Shown here: piece after piece, positions 18,768 to 29,336 of the stretch | Position numbering within the stretch: the stretch's first letter is position 1 | Layout of the letters: each line of letters starts with the position of its first letter | From: Saccharomycopsis fibuligera x Saccharomycopsis cf. fibuligera | Lineage: Eukaryota; Ascomycota; Saccharomycetes; Ascoideales; Saccharomycopsidaceae | Assembly (NCBI GenBank): GCA_001936135.1 | Contig: CP012817.1 | Coordinates: forward strand, 1,302,001 to 1,366,000 | Direction: 5' to 3' | DNA length: 64,000 nt | Made by a program: the position numbers and the translations under genes | The notes under the pieces: generated by a model | Database searches by the model: none | What the model saw: the letters and a program-made list of their open reading frames with translations, nothing else | What the model was told of the DNA's origin: nothing

Positions 18768-20987
18768 TCAATAGTTCTCTTTTTCTTCTTGGGTATTTTC
18801 AAGATTAAGGGAAAAGTTTCTCGTTCCTCTTCTATTTTCGTTTTTTAAAGACTCTCCAAGCATGCCCTTTCTTTTTCCAACATTTAGGGAATCAGTGGTT
18901 ACGACTCTATTCCTTATTGGTGATAAAACCTTTTTCGAAACATTGGGCCCATTCAGAGGTTTAGAAGGGCTGTTGTAAGGCGAGTTAGCAGATGAAGCAA
19001 TACTTGAATCTGTATTATTCTTGTTGAGCAATACCATAGCTGAGGCACCAAAAATATTTTTGTATTTATCAAGCATCATGTTGTTGAAATTTGTCATAAG
19101 GTCATTATGTTTCTTTAACAAGTTATCAAATTCCTCGTACCTTGATTTATAAGCTTCATTTAAAAAGGCTAATTCAGATTTTAGTTGGGTGCTTTTGGTT
19201 TCCAACGTTGTAATTGATTTCTCAACTTTATCTGCATATTCTAGATCTCCGATGGATTTCTTCAACTTGGAGACAGTTTGTTGCAACTCAAGAATTTTCT
19301 GATCTTTTATCTGATTTTGCAAAGCTTGATTTTCTAATTCTTTTTTCAACAAACTGATTTCTTGATCATCTTTGGAAGCAGCAGTTTTTTCAAAGAACTG
19401 AGATTGGAAAGCTTTGCTAATTTGAGTGGTGAAATCGTTTAAACCTGCTTCCAATCGCTGTAACTCTTCTCTTACCAATTCTTTCGTGCTTTTTCTGTCT
19501 GAGGTAAGTTCATTATGTAAAGCTTGTGAATCTTTGACAAGAACATCTTTAATGGTTTCGGAAAGCGACTTTTGGAATTTAGAATTCAATGAGCTCACAA
19601 GCAACTGACTGATATTTTTATCAACTTGACCGGACCATTTGTTGAGTCTGTCATTCAAAAGTTTCATATCTTCATCAGTAACTAGTTTTTCGACAAGCTG
19701 TTTTTTCATTTCCTGCTTTAGTTCATCCGCAAGTCTGAAAACTGTATCCTCAGTCTTAAATTTAGATTGAAGTAGTGTTTCTTCGATATCATTAAGTTTT
19801 TGAGAAACTGTGGTGGTAAAAACATCAGCTAAATTTGACAAATCTTTATTTGATACAGCATTGGCTTGAACGGTCAGAAGCATAGTTGATATTGCGTCAA
19901 TTTTTGTATCAAAATCTTTGAAAAGGGCTCTTTCTTTTTCGGCGTTCAGATGAAACCTTTCTTCAATTAGCTGACTGATATTACTCAATAAGACAAATGT
20001 GTCTTTTGTGGTATCTGGTTTCAGTGCCCCACTAGCAATTTTCGTTTGTAGTTTTTTCAAGAACTCATCTTGTGAACTTTTCCAGGTACTAATCTCATTG
20101 ATGATAGACAATGCTTCAGCTCTGTTTGCTTTAATAATATCGTATGTCATCTTGACTTGCTTTTCGTTAGAAAACCCTCCATCTTTACCGAGACTTTCGA
20201 GCACTGGTTGAAACTTATCAAATGATACGGTAATTGAGTTCATTAGCTTTTTAACTTCTTTATCCTCATCGGACTTCTCATTTAATTGTCTAAATAAATT
20301 TTTAAGCTCTTTTGAAGATGATTCCATGGACTTCTTGGAATCTGTGAGACTCTTGATAACGCTGGCGAGTTCATTATATTTACTTTGTGAGTTTTTGCTA
20401 AGCTCTTGTAAGCTTTCCTTTGATGATTTTACAGAGGAGACAATTGACAACAAAAGATTTTTCAAGATGACCTCGTTATTCACAATTGTTTGAATTTGAT
20501 TACTAACTTCAATGTCAGTTAAAAAGTTAAACTTTCCGATATTTTTCTTGGTTGGTGATCCGGGTCTTGATCTATTACTTTGGGTTTCCTCCACTGCTGC
20601 AGTTGTTGCAGATTCCTTCGATACTACTGAGGCGTTTGATGGATCTGAAGTTACTCGTTGCTTATGAGTAGGGGATGCTGAGCTAGAATTGATGTTGTCA
20701 TTAATGTTATCTCTGGAACGAGCCGGGCTAGTATTATCTCTAGAACGAGCACTGCTACTAGTAATAGATGATTCAGTTGTATCCTCTACTGAATTCAAGT
20801 ATCGCAGTCTGATACTATTAAATGAAATATCATTGATTCTTTGACGTTTCTTGATTGGTGATAAGTTGACCTTCTCAGGATCTGATTTAATTGGTAATAG
20901 AGAAGGTCTTGAAGATTCTTTTCGGGATGGGGAAAGAGAGCGCTTACCCTCGCCTTTAGCAGGTGAAAGTTTATACAGTTCAGACAT
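18768..20987 (-). CDS. Coiled-coil protein with clustered CDK sites and a C-terminal KEN motif; probable mitotic factor
   Basis: 739 residues from the ATG at 20987; the frame runs 24 codons further only to a GTG. The head (1-160) is disordered and basic, with full CDK sites S8-PAK, S19-PSR, S43-PIK, and later SPAR and SPTK; a run KKRQR (46-50) could be a nuclear signal. About 160-640 is almost continuous coiled coil. The tail has two more S-P-x-K/R sites (SPSK, SPIR) and ends EEKENY, a KEN-type degron. Two GTAAACA forkhead sites lie upstream. I do not recognise the family; a spindle-pole, kinetochore or spindle-midzone protein would fit. That role is inference from motifs, not homology. Confidence 0.85.
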   Translation of the reverse strand: MSELYKLSPAKGEGKRSLSPSRKESSRPSLLPIKSDPEKVNLSPIKKRQRINDISFNSIRLRYLNSVEDTTESSITSSSARSRDNTSPARSRDNINDNINSSSASPTHKQRVTSDPSNASVVSKESATTAAVEETQSNRSRPGSPTKKNIGKFNFLTDIEVSNQIQTIVNNEVILKNLLLSIVSSVKSSKESLQELSKNSQSKYNELASVIKSLTDSKKSMESSSKELKNLFRQLNEKSDEDKEVKKLMNSITVSFDKFQPVLESLGKDGGFSNEKQVKMTYDIIKANRAEALSIINEISTWKSSQDEFLKKLQTKIASGALKPDTTKDTFVLLSNISQLIEERFHLNAEKERALFKDFDTKIDAISTMLLTVQANAVSNKDLSNLADVFTTTVSQKLNDIEETLLQSKFKTEDTVFRLADELKQEMKKQLVEKLVTDEDMKLLNDRLNKWSGQVDKNISQLLVSSLNSKFQKSLSETIKDVLVKDSQALHNELTSDRKSTKELVREELQRLEAGLNDFTTQISKAFQSQFFEKTAASKDDQEISLLKKELENQALQNQIKDQKILELQQTVSKLKKSIGDLEYADKVEKSITTLETKSTQLKSELAFLNEAYKSRYEEFDNLLKKHNDLMTNFNNMMLDKYKNIFGASAMVLLNKNNTDSSIASSANSPYNSPSKPLNGPNVSKKVLSPIRNRVVTTDSLNVGKRKGMLGESLKNENRRGTRNFSLNLENTQEEKENY

Positions 20988-21675
20988 GATATTGTTCCGC
21001 TTCTTAACTTTTAGCTTTATAAGAGGATACAAAAGATGTGATCGTGTCGAAATCAGCACTGGAAAGAATTTTAAGATGTGTTAATGTTTGATTCGAAACT
21101 CGCAAATTCAAAGTCAAAACAAATTAGGTAAACAAAAACAGAATAGTAAACAAACGCACGTGCACAGACAAGTTGCGAGCAATTTCAGAAGTTTTGACAT
21201 GCGTTTGACCAGGATCATTTCTAGAAGTAATTGAAGTTTGTACTAAACTAAGCATTTTTTCAAAATGATAGCGCAGATTACTAGTGGGAGATCATAATTA
21301 TGTGGCTTGAAAACATAAATTTATTACATATAGTGGCAGTCAAAAAGATATATGGAATTAGTAATATGCGGTATGGGAAGTTGAAAATATAAACAAGAAA
21401 AAATCACTTGAAACAGTTCAAAGATTATGGGCTTTATGGGGGTTCTATTTCAAGTGTAAGTGTTTATCTAATGGAAAAAATAAATAAAAATAAAATGCAA
21501 GGATAATGGTATATGAATCAAAAAAAGTATACTAGTAGTAAGATTAAAAGAAGAACAATAAGCAAAGAGTTAAAGAAAAATAACGAGCGATTTGACACTA
21601 TCGGCTTACACAAATTCCAAACAGAAATTCCAAAAAAGGCCATGGAAAAACAAGAGAAAATAGCTCACTGCCCGC
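20988..21675. other. Intergenic, 688 bp: promoter of the coiled-coil gene and 3' flank of the CBS gene
   Basis: Contains GTAAACA at 21128-21134 and 21146-21152, and the palindrome GCACGTGC around 21156-21163 (CACGTG core). No coding frame. The left third lies immediately upstream of the coiled-coil gene; the right part is A-rich. Confidence 0.5.
21128..21163. promoter_or_regulatory. Two forkhead-type sites and an E-box upstream of the coiled-coil gene
   Basis: GTAAACA occurs twice, 18 bp apart, followed within 10 bp by CACGTG. In yeasts, Fkh1/Fkh2 with Mcm1 bind GTAAACA to drive the G2/M gene cluster. The position is about 140-175 bp upstream of the ATG at 20987, which suits a promoter element. 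No Mcm1 site was recognised. Confidence 0.5.
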
Positions 21676-23761
21676 TTAGCGTCTGCTAAAGGTGAAAACA
21701 ACAAGAATTGATGCTGCCAATGTGAGAATGGCCCCTGGCAATATAAGTTGATTAGGCACACCAGGAATCAATTCTTTTTCAACCGGCTGCGAATAAATAA
21801 TAGTTTGCTGTGGTTGAGCTTTCTTTGATTTTGGATCACCGAGAATTGTTTCTAGAGAAGCTTGAGGATGATGCACAAAAAGATCAGCTTTTGTCAAACG
21901 TAGCTTCTTGCTGATGGTGGCACAATCCATCAAATCTTGATTAGTGGTTATAGCCACTAAATCTCCTTCATCATCTTTATATGAAATAGCAAATTTTGGA
22001 GAAGAACCGTTAAATTCGCTTTTACTTCCCGCTGCCAGAAACGCTACTTCACTGTCATCATCCGAATCGTCGTCTAATGTTCCATCGGAAGCAGTTAAAA
22101 GCTTTAGTTCACTTTCATGCAATTTCTGTATAATCAATGACTTAAGAGTATCAATACCATCCTTAGGTTTCAATGTGATTCTATGAACTCTTCCCAAAGG
22201 TGACTTAAACTTGAAACTGAAAGTAGTTTCATTAACGTTGACTTCGGAAAAACGTGACCTAACATTTTCATGTTCATGTTCCATACCAACAATTGAAGAG
22301 CCTGCATCATCATAAGAAGCAGGCTCGTTAGCGCATGAAATAGAGTCATTAGGACGAATTTCAGAACTCAAAGGCACAAGTTCATTATGTGGGTGAGATG
22401 CAGAAGAATATTGAGTAGGATTAGTGCCACTTCCAGGATGAGAAAAGGAGTCTGAATGAACCGAGTCTGAATCATCAAGAGCTGTCCAAAACCTATTCCA
22501 AATAGGATTATCGTTATCATCCCCCGACTTCACAGCTTTAAGTTGGTTCAATGTTGCGTATGTTAATTTCAACACTTCCACAATACCAATGATTTCACTG
22601 TCTTCAACAACAGGCAAATTCAAATAGTGCCCATTAAACATTTGTCTCAAGGCTTCATGGATTGTTAGATCTTTTGATGCACAATCTGGTTGTGGAGTCA
22701 TTACTCTAACAACACTGCATGTTTTTGGATCTAAACCTGCGGCAATAACTCTTAACACAACATCTTTTGAAGTGAAAATACCTGAGACCTCCTCATTGTT
22801 AGAATCTTTTACCAAAATAGCCGTAGTTCTGTTGTCCTTCATCATGACTGCGGCATCATATACTGACGATTTAACATTTATGTACACCGGTAAAGTTGTT
22901 TCATCATCCAAAACAGTATCCAAAGTTGGACCACCCATGAGCTCTTGTAAATTTTCAAAATACTTGACAACTTGAAATGGTTGTTGAGCAAGACCAATTT
23001 CATGATTGACATTATCCAAAGCATCATAGAGTTTCTTCGAAGACTCATACATTCTTTCAAGCTTTTCCATGGCTTCTTGGTAACATTTTGTAATATCTAA
23101 AACACCAGTCACTTGTCCTTCAGGATCCAAAATTGGTAAGTGTCTAAAGCCTCGTTGAACCATCAAGTTCAATGCTTCAGACGCTTGTGTGTCATTAGCT
23201 ACGCACATTGGATTTCTTGTCATGATTTCATCTACCGTCACAAATGCAGCCACTTTCCCACTGGCAACAACTCTGTATGCCAAATCCTTAGCAGTGAAAA
23301 TACCGACTAAACGCTTGCGCTCATCAACAACGAGGATACAATTCTCTCTTTTAGCACTCATTAAGCGAGATGCTTCCAAGGCAGTTGTCGAGGTCTTGCA
23401 AAGAATCGGCTCACTTGGTCTTAATGACAGCACGGTGCCTGGAGTGCCTTTGTACCTAGCAGACTTCTTCAGATTTCTTGAAGAAATTTCTCTTCTCTTC
23501 TTGGATAAATCATTCTCAATCTTTCTTCGAATAGCCTGTGTATTAGCTGGTTAGTGGAAAATCTCGGTACCTTGAGTGGCGAAAAAGTTATCTGTGATCT
23601 ATTATCCACAGCTTGTAACATACCTCATCTCTTTTGGTCTGTCTTTTTCTAGAGTCGTTTATCTCGTTGATCAGGGGTTTATGAACCAACGAAAGATTGC
23701 TGGGAGCAGAAGTTGCGGAATACGCACTGGAAGCGCCCTTCATAGGACTTCTGTAAGACAT
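21676..23761 (-). CDS. Four-CBS-domain plus PB1 protein with a C-terminal membrane anchor (Mug70-like); two exons
   Basis: Exon 1 is 23761-23624 (46 codons, starting MSYRSPMKG) and exon 2 is 23535-21676. The 88-bp intron has donor GTATGT, branch CACTAAC (23550-23556) and acceptor ACACAG; joining restores KRDE-AIRRKIENDL in one frame. The 665-residue product has CBS pairs at about 90-205 and 265-390. A PB1 domain follows at about 495-590 (VNVNETTFSFKFKSPLGRVHRI, then DEGDLVAITTNQDL), and a single tail helix near 640-660 before basic FSRR. CBS pairs usually bind adenosyl ligands and PB1 mediates pairing. The architecture is like fission-yeast Mug70. It is absent from Saccharomyces as far as I know, and its function is unclear. 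Confidence 0.88.
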
Positions 23762-24111
23762 GGTTCCTGGGGCCTAGTAGATTTCTGTGTGAATCTTTTG
23801 AAACCAATGGAGCTATTTTAAGCCTGAGCTGGCGGTTTCTATTTACTATTTTCTTATTTATTTGTTTATTTAAATTTTCTGAGTTAGGCCTATACGGCCG
23901 GGTGATACATAAACGAGGGTGATCCGGCCCTGGGGGCGCTTCTGCTGCTGCTTGTGGATGGCAATCCACACAGACAAAGCGCTGGAGGCAAATGTCGATG
24001 CTCTGGCCCAAGTGGCACCACTTCCAGCGACCATCACTTAAAAGCTTGTTGATATAAGATTTGATATAGAAGAATAATTCGAGAAGCCACTTATAATATA
24101 CCTAGTATACA
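23762..24111. promoter_or_regulatory. Divergent promoter of the CBS/PB1 gene and the SHP1-like gene
   Basis: 350 bp with a GC-rich middle. A perfect 7-bp inverted repeat with a 4-nt loop, TGTGGAT-GGCA-ATCCACA, lies at 23953-23970. A TATA-like TATAATATA lies just before the SHP1-like ATG. Confidence 0.45.
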
Positions 24112-25011
24112 ATGCCAAAAAAAACCGATAAAAAATTTAGAACCCTTTCGGACTTGAATAGACCAGACAGCGAGGATAGCGATGATGAGAAGAATCTTTT
24201 CACCGGAGGTGAAAAGTCTGGCTTGGAAGTCGAGAAACCTTCAGAAGATAGAGCAAGAAGCCTTGTAGAAGATATTCTTCATGAAGCAGCCGAAACTGCC
24301 CAGCGTGGTGGTTTTGATGACGAACCAGCAGCGACCAAAAGATTTTACGGGGGCGGCTACAGATTAGGCTCTGAAGAAGGTACTTCAGAAAGGATTGCTG
24401 CAGAAAGACCAGATGTCTTGGAAAAAGTCAAAAGAACATGCACGTTTTGGAAAGACGGGTTCTCCATTGATGATGGTCCATTGTACAGATTCGACGACCC
24501 GGAAAACAAAAACTATTTGGCACAAATGAAACAAGGCAATGCACCATTAGGATTATTTAACGTGTTACCAGGCCAAAGAGTTGACATTGAAGTTAAAACA
24601 AAATCCGATCAAAATTATAAACCACCAAAGAAAGCCGGCCTTAAATTCTCTGGCCAGGGCCACCGTTTGGGATCTCCAGTTCCTGGCGAAGTCTACAGTG
24701 AACCTATGCTAGATCACGGAAAAGAAAAAGTGTCTCCAGAACAAGCAGTTGAGCCAGCTAAAGAACCAGAGCCAAGTAATGAAAATGATACAGTAATTCA
24801 AGTTAGATTGGCTGATGGAAGAAAATTGAAAGTTATTGTTGATAAAACTGGTCCTGTTAAGCAAGTGTTTGATTTTGTCAACAAATTATTGGACGACTCT
24901 AGAGAATACTTCTTGTCTTTGCCATATCCAGTTAAACCAATAACAGATCAGGAGATCAGTATACAAGAGGCTAAATTGGCTCACTCAGTCGTGATTCAAA
25001 GATGGAAGTAG
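24112..25011 (+). CDS. SHP1: SHP1/p47-family Cdc48 cofactor lacking the N-terminal UBA domain
   Basis: 299 residues. It contains an N-terminal FTGGEKSGLEVE segment (30-41) and an SHP-type box FYGGGYRLGS (78-87). The SEP domain follows at about 108-165 (FWKDGFSIDDGPLYRFDDPEN), then a second SHP box FSGQGHRLGSP (about 179-189) and a UBX domain (about 222-299) ending SVVIQRWK. These are the Cdc48-binding parts of Shp1/p47. Saccharomyces Shp1 is 423 residues and starts with a ubiquitin-binding UBA domain, which is missing here. An in-frame TAG at 24103 and the lack of a TACTAAC upstream argue against a hidden first exon. The arrangement is like mammalian p37. A full-length paralogue may exist elsewhere. 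Confidence 0.88.
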   Translation: MPKKTDKKFRTLSDLNRPDSEDSDDEKNLFTGGEKSGLEVEKPSEDRARSLVEDILHEAAETAQRGGFDDEPAATKRFYGGGYRLGSEEGTSERIAAERPDVLEKVKRTCTFWKDGFSIDDGPLYRFDDPENKNYLAQMKQGNAPLGLFNVLPGQRVDIEVKTKSDQNYKPPKKAGLKFSGQGHRLGSPVPGEVYSEPMLDHGKEKVSPEQAVEPAKEPEPSNENDTVIQVRLADGRKLKVIVDKTGPVKQVFDFVNKLLDDSREYFLSLPYPVKPITDQEISIQEAKLAHSVVIQRWK

Positions 25012-25453
25012 ATATGTACATAATGGTTAATTAAATTTTTTGTATTTTTATAATATAGTAGACGACTTAGTAGCATTGGGTTGCGAAATATGGGATAAAG
25101 CAACCTTTCAAAAATTCCAGTCACCAGTAGTCGTTTGATTAACCTCGGATATTCAGATTGCTTGGAATTGCACCCCCTTATGGGAAATGTCAAGTGCTCT
25201 GTCAAAGTGAGATTTGAAAGGTTTTCAGCTGTTCTGAGCATCCTTACTTCATAGCAAATGCAGCTTTATGCATGTGGGATGCATCTCTCTTTTTGTTTTC
25301 TTAAAAAATCGTTTTAGGCTCCGGCGTTATTTTTTTTTGTATGGGAAAAAAAAATATTCAAAGCGTTTCTACCCCAGCTCAAAGAAGACTCATTTTTATA
25401 ATAGGCACTCGAATATATAAACAACCATACCAACATGTTCATATAACGCTATT
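25012..25453. other. Intergenic, 442 bp
   Basis: SHP1 3' flank and DSS1 promoter, with a T9 run and then AATATATAAAC (about 25412-25422) as a TATA candidate. No coding frame. Confidence 0.4.
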
Positions 25454-28400
25454 ATGGGATTTCACATAACCAAAAAAAAAGTACCATTCATTGTGCGAGA
25501 TTGTGTGCAAAGCGTGCCGCAGTATCAGTGTTTGCCTTTACTTTATCGCCGACCTACGAGACTTTATAAATACAAAGTACTTCATGAAAGATCTTTCAAT
25601 TCATATACAAAGCTAGTTAAATCAGATCACCCAATAGATGGGAATTATTTTGAGAAAAATTTGACCAAGGCAGAGCGCAAATCTGCGTTGTCTAATGATC
25701 CCCACAAAACCAAAACAGCGAAACCTGCAGCTAATCTGTCTTCTGTTTTACATGATCTATCCAGTCAAAGCTATTTTCCAAGCGATTCAATTGGGAAATC
25801 TCAAAAGATTGTGAAAAGTTCAGAAATTTCATTTTCGAAGGAAGATGAGGATATAGAGTATGTTGAGCATACTGGGAACATCGATGTATGCTCTCGACAG
25901 CGAAACCTGAATTTTAGATCAAGCGCTAGCTATTGTTCCAAAATCCTCAATGATTCGACAATCAATCTAGAGCACCTTTTTAAGCCACTAGTTTACAATT
26001 TAAACTTGCAGACATTCAAACAAATTATTGATAAAAAATACAACTATACCGAGAATTTTCATAAAAAGCCGGTTCTTGGGTCGTTAGTGGAAGCAAGGAC
26101 CTTTGATAATGAAATCAAATTTGGGATTGTGATTCGAGAACAAATAGGCAATTTCAAAGATAGTCTCTCAAAGATAAGAATATTCACTATTGAAGGCAAG
26201 GTTGAGGAAGTTAGAGCCACCGACATATCTTTCCATCTTTATGCCGTGTTTGATCTCAAAAAGATACATCTGGTGTTTGGAAGCAATGACAACCAGCATA
26301 ATCAGCAAAAATCTCTGCTATATCAACATTTACTACTATACTTGATCAAAGGGTCACTCAACCTTGTGAAAATACTCGATGCCAGATCCTTTGATGACAT
26401 TGCATTTTCAAAACTCGCACGGCACAATACACTTAATGGTCTTACAGTTGATGATTATATTGACGAACTACCAATTTTCTCTACCAAACTTCTGTATTTT
26501 TCACAGAAGGAATCCTTACTTAGCAAAAACAAACTCAACAAATTGCAAATTTACATATCTGTGCATTTCATAATATCCAGCAGGCCCGAGCGGTACATTT
26601 TTGTATTGAACAAAAACAATTTCACTCCTCTGCAAGACAACCAATACTCTAACTCATGTCCCAATGCGGTCATCATGACCAACTCAATACAGAACTCGTT
26701 ACTCGTAAATAAAGTGCTAAATGAGGAGAAATTCCAGGAAAATATTTCGGTATTTGTTAAGGAAGTGAATGATTTACTCAACAATGATATCAACGAAAGC
26801 AACAAGTTTTACAAGTGGTTGAATAATTCGGTGTTTTTGAATCACAAAGAAAACGAAGTCTACCATTCGATCATCAACTTGTTTAAGTATTATACTGCAT
26901 ATCCACATCAGTTTTTAGCTACAAAACTTGAAAACATATTGCGTCAGGTCGAAGTAAAACCTATCGGTTTATTAAAGTTACAGACCCCCATAACTCAAAG
27001 ACAAGCGTTTAAGTTTCTTCAATATTTCGGTATTTATAAAGATGACACAGATATTTACCTATCAAACAATTTCTTATCTTTTAAAACACTGGGGCAAAAT
27101 CAGTCTGTCACTACAATTTCCCAGCTAGTCTCAACTAGCAAAACTAACAAAGATTTGACCTTTCAAGATACGTACTCATTTGCTAATGACTCTGAACTTC
27201 ATAATGACAATTTTAGTCACTTGAGATATGTACGTGATAAAACTGTTTATGGATTGCCTTCAAACTTGGGCCATTGTGGCATTTCAGAAATGGCGATTTC
27301 ATTCAGCGATGTTGATCAGCGTAATTTGACGGTAAACATCCATGTTCCTGATATTGGATCGTTTATTCACCCAAAATCAGAGTTATTGTATCATTTACTC
27401 TTGAATGGGAGGAAACTTGAGGCTCCGAATGGAACGCTAGAATTTCTTCCAAAAAGCATAATCAATAATTTTGCTTTTAAAACAAATGTTGTTGCTGCTG
27501 CTGAAAATCGTGCGAATAAAAGTAATGAAGCTATCGAAAGTAAGGGCTTCAATTGTATAACGTTTTCTTTCAAGTATGATCCATGGCGTGACGATCTGTT
27601 CGATTTTGACAAGCTAAAGATCAATATCAAGCTAGAATTTTTGAAGTCTGTCAAAGTACTTGATGAAGAGCTCTTACTGGATATTCTAGAAAATAAACTT
27701 GATTTTTTTGGACTTTTCAACCAGTCTGAAACTAATGTTCGAGATTTTGATTTAAAGAAAGTTGAAAAAGAAGCCATTAGAAGTGTTTATTCTATTTGTA
27801 AGAGAAGAAACATGCTTAGAAATGGAGACTATGCTCTTGAATCGGATATTGATCTCGAAGCCCCTAAAATTGAAGTGAATAGTGCCGGTAGCTTCACTCA
27901 AGTTACATATGATACTTCGCATCGTATGGAAGACAGTACAGCTATGTTTTTGCGAGAGCTTAAAGTTTTGGTTAATGAAGTCGCTGCAAGATATGCTATA
28001 CAGAACAAATTGCCAGTGAATCATCATTCTCAAAATTTAGTACGAAGTGGGAATACTGCAAATGACTATAGAGAAGTGGTCCCTGAAAATTACATGCTTC
28101 CGAAATTTAAAGCTTACGATTATGAGCATTTTCTATTTGGAAAACTTCGAGGGCGCGCATCACCTACTTCATATTTCTCAGCTTTGAGTTACTTGGATAT
28201 GCCAAAAGTGAGATTTGATCCAGGAAATGAACTTGAGGCTGATTTGAATAATCGAATCATTGAAGCTACAAGAAAGCAAAAAATTGATGATCCGGAGTAC
28301 ACTTCCCTTGCTCATAGAAAGCTTGGCCTCAGATACGGTTATGTCAAGGTTGATTCACCGTTCAGTGAACTAGAGCAGCTTATCAACCAATGGCAAATAA

Positions 28401-28849
28401 TAGCCTCACTCAACAAAAAAGCAATACAAGACCCAACTTCAAAGAAGGAAAATGTAACAATTGTGAATAACTTGCACGTTAAAGGGTTTTCCGAATCACC
28501 ACTTTCGGCAAAACAAGTGGACAGGATATATCACGAATTCATTCATCCGCGAAATGTCGTGGTGAATGAGTTATCACACAAAATAAAGCGTTACTGGACA
28601 CTTCAGTGGCTTGAACAAGAGATCAAAAAAGAAGATAGTATTTTTGCGTTTGTATTTATATTCAAGTGCGTGGTGACACAAAGTGCCGAACATCCATCAT
28701 TGGCTGTCGGCTATTGCATGGAGCTTGGAATTTATGTTGATATACAATTGCATGCTAATGACAAGGAACTTATTGTTGGGGATCAGGTTCTTTGCTCTAA
28801 GATTTTGCATCTTGATCCAATTTCAGGCATTCTTGTCTTGCTGATATAG
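25454..28849 (+). CDS. DSS1: DSS1-type mitochondrial 3'-5' exoribonuclease of the degradosome
   Basis: 1131 residues. The N terminus is basic and free of acidic residues over the first dozen positions, as expected for a mitochondrial presequence. A segment GSLVEARTFDNEIKFGIVI (about 205-225) matches the region before the RNB domain in Dss1. The RNB-like domain starts near 600: HCGISEMAISF, then LTVNIHVPDIGSFI, and continues to a C-terminal S1-like end (GDQVLCSKILHLDPISGILVLL). In Saccharomyces Dss1 (969 residues) pairs with the helicase Suv3 in mitochondrial RNA decay. The acidic metal ligands of bacterial RNase II are only partly recognisable, as is known for Dss1. Confidence 0.85.
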   Translation: MGFHITKKKVPFIVRDCVQSVPQYQCLPLLYRRPTRLYKYKVLHERSFNSYTKLVKSDHPIDGNYFEKNLTKAERKSALSNDPHKTKTAKPAANLSSVLHDLSSQSYFPSDSIGKSQKIVKSSEISFSKEDEDIEYVEHTGNIDVCSRQRNLNFRSSASYCSKILNDSTINLEHLFKPLVYNLNLQTFKQIIDKKYNYTENFHKKPVLGSLVEARTFDNEIKFGIVIREQIGNFKDSLSKIRIFTIEGKVEEVRATDISFHLYAVFDLKKIHLVFGSNDNQHNQQKSLLYQHLLLYLIKGSLNLVKILDARSFDDIAFSKLARHNTLNGLTVDDYIDELPIFSTKLLYFSQKESLLSKNKLNKLQIYISVHFIISSRPERYIFVLNKNNFTPLQDNQYSNSCPNAVIMTNSIQNSLLVNKVLNEEKFQENISVFVKEVNDLLNNDINESNKFYKWLNNSVFLNHKENEVYHSIINLFKYYTAYPHQFLATKLENILRQVEVKPIGLLKLQTPITQRQAFKFLQYFGIYKDDTDIYLSNNFLSFKTLGQNQSVTTISQLVSTSKTNKDLTFQDTYSFANDSELHNDNFSHLRYVRDKTVYGLPSNLGHCGISEMAISFSDVDQRNLTVNIHVPDIGSFIHPKSELLYHLLLNGRKLEAPNGTLEFLPKSIINNFAFKTNVVAAAENRANKSNEAIESKGFNCITFSFKYDPWRDDLFDFDKLKINIKLEFLKSVKVLDEELLLDILENKLDFFGLFNQSETNVRDFDLKKVEKEAIRSVYSICKRRNMLRNGDYALESDIDLEAPKIEVNSAGSFTQVTYDTSHRMEDSTAMFLRELKVLVNEVAARYAIQNKLPVNHHSQNLVRSGNTANDYREVVPENYMLPKFKAYDYEHFLFGKLRGRASPTSYFSALSYLDMPKVRFDPGNELEADLNNRIIEATRKQKIDDPEYTSLAHRKLGLRYGYVKVDSPFSELEQLINQWQIIASLNKKAIQDPTSKKENVTIVNNLHVKGFSESPLSAKQVDRIYHEFIHPRNVVVNELSHKIKRYWTLQWLEQEIKKEDSIFAFVFIFKCVVTQSAEHPSLAVGYCMELGIYVDIQLHANDKELIVGDQVLCSKILHLDPISGILVLLI

Positions 28850-29336
28850 GCTTTCTCTTAATTTTTCATTATTTTTTTTTCTACTATTTATTCATTCATT
28901 GATTCATCTGGTTCTCATTTTTTTGGTTTTTACTTTTTGTTTTTCATTTCTTCTCACATTCAGCTAGTTTATTTCGCTTACGCTGTACATAATCCTGACA
29001 TTCCACTTTACGCATTTTAATGATAACGAGCATATAATATCCAGTTTTTGTTGTCATCGTTTGCACCATTACAATACAATGTTTTACGAGATTAGCGAGC
29101 ATCGAGACCAATGCACAGCGTGTCCTGCAGGAACGGTAAAAGTGAAAAAATTAAAAAAAAAAAAAAAAATAGACAGTAAGGACTCTCGACAGCTGCACTA
29201 TTCGGCGTTTGTTGACTTCGGCCCTTGAAATCAAACCGAAACTTACCAAGTATTGGGCTGAAGTAAGAGCTTGAGTATAAGCGAAGCAGCAATATTGTTT
29301 CAGATCACATATACTGCCAATAGCAGCGAATTAATC
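28850..29336. other. Intergenic, 487 bp
   Basis: DSS1 3' flank (T-rich) and mannosyltransferase promoter, with an A-rich run at about 29149-29170. The coding frame of the next gene extends back to 29271 but only from a TTG. Confidence 0.4.

Noticed and set aside
23679-24011. 110-codon minus frame overlapping exon 1 of the CBS gene
   Set aside because: Different phase from the spliced gene, no motif, Pro/Arg-rich by chance in a GC-rich promoter.
29271-29336. Longer mannosyltransferase N terminus
   Set aside because: Begins with TTG; the ATG at 29337 precedes the signal anchor at a normal distance.
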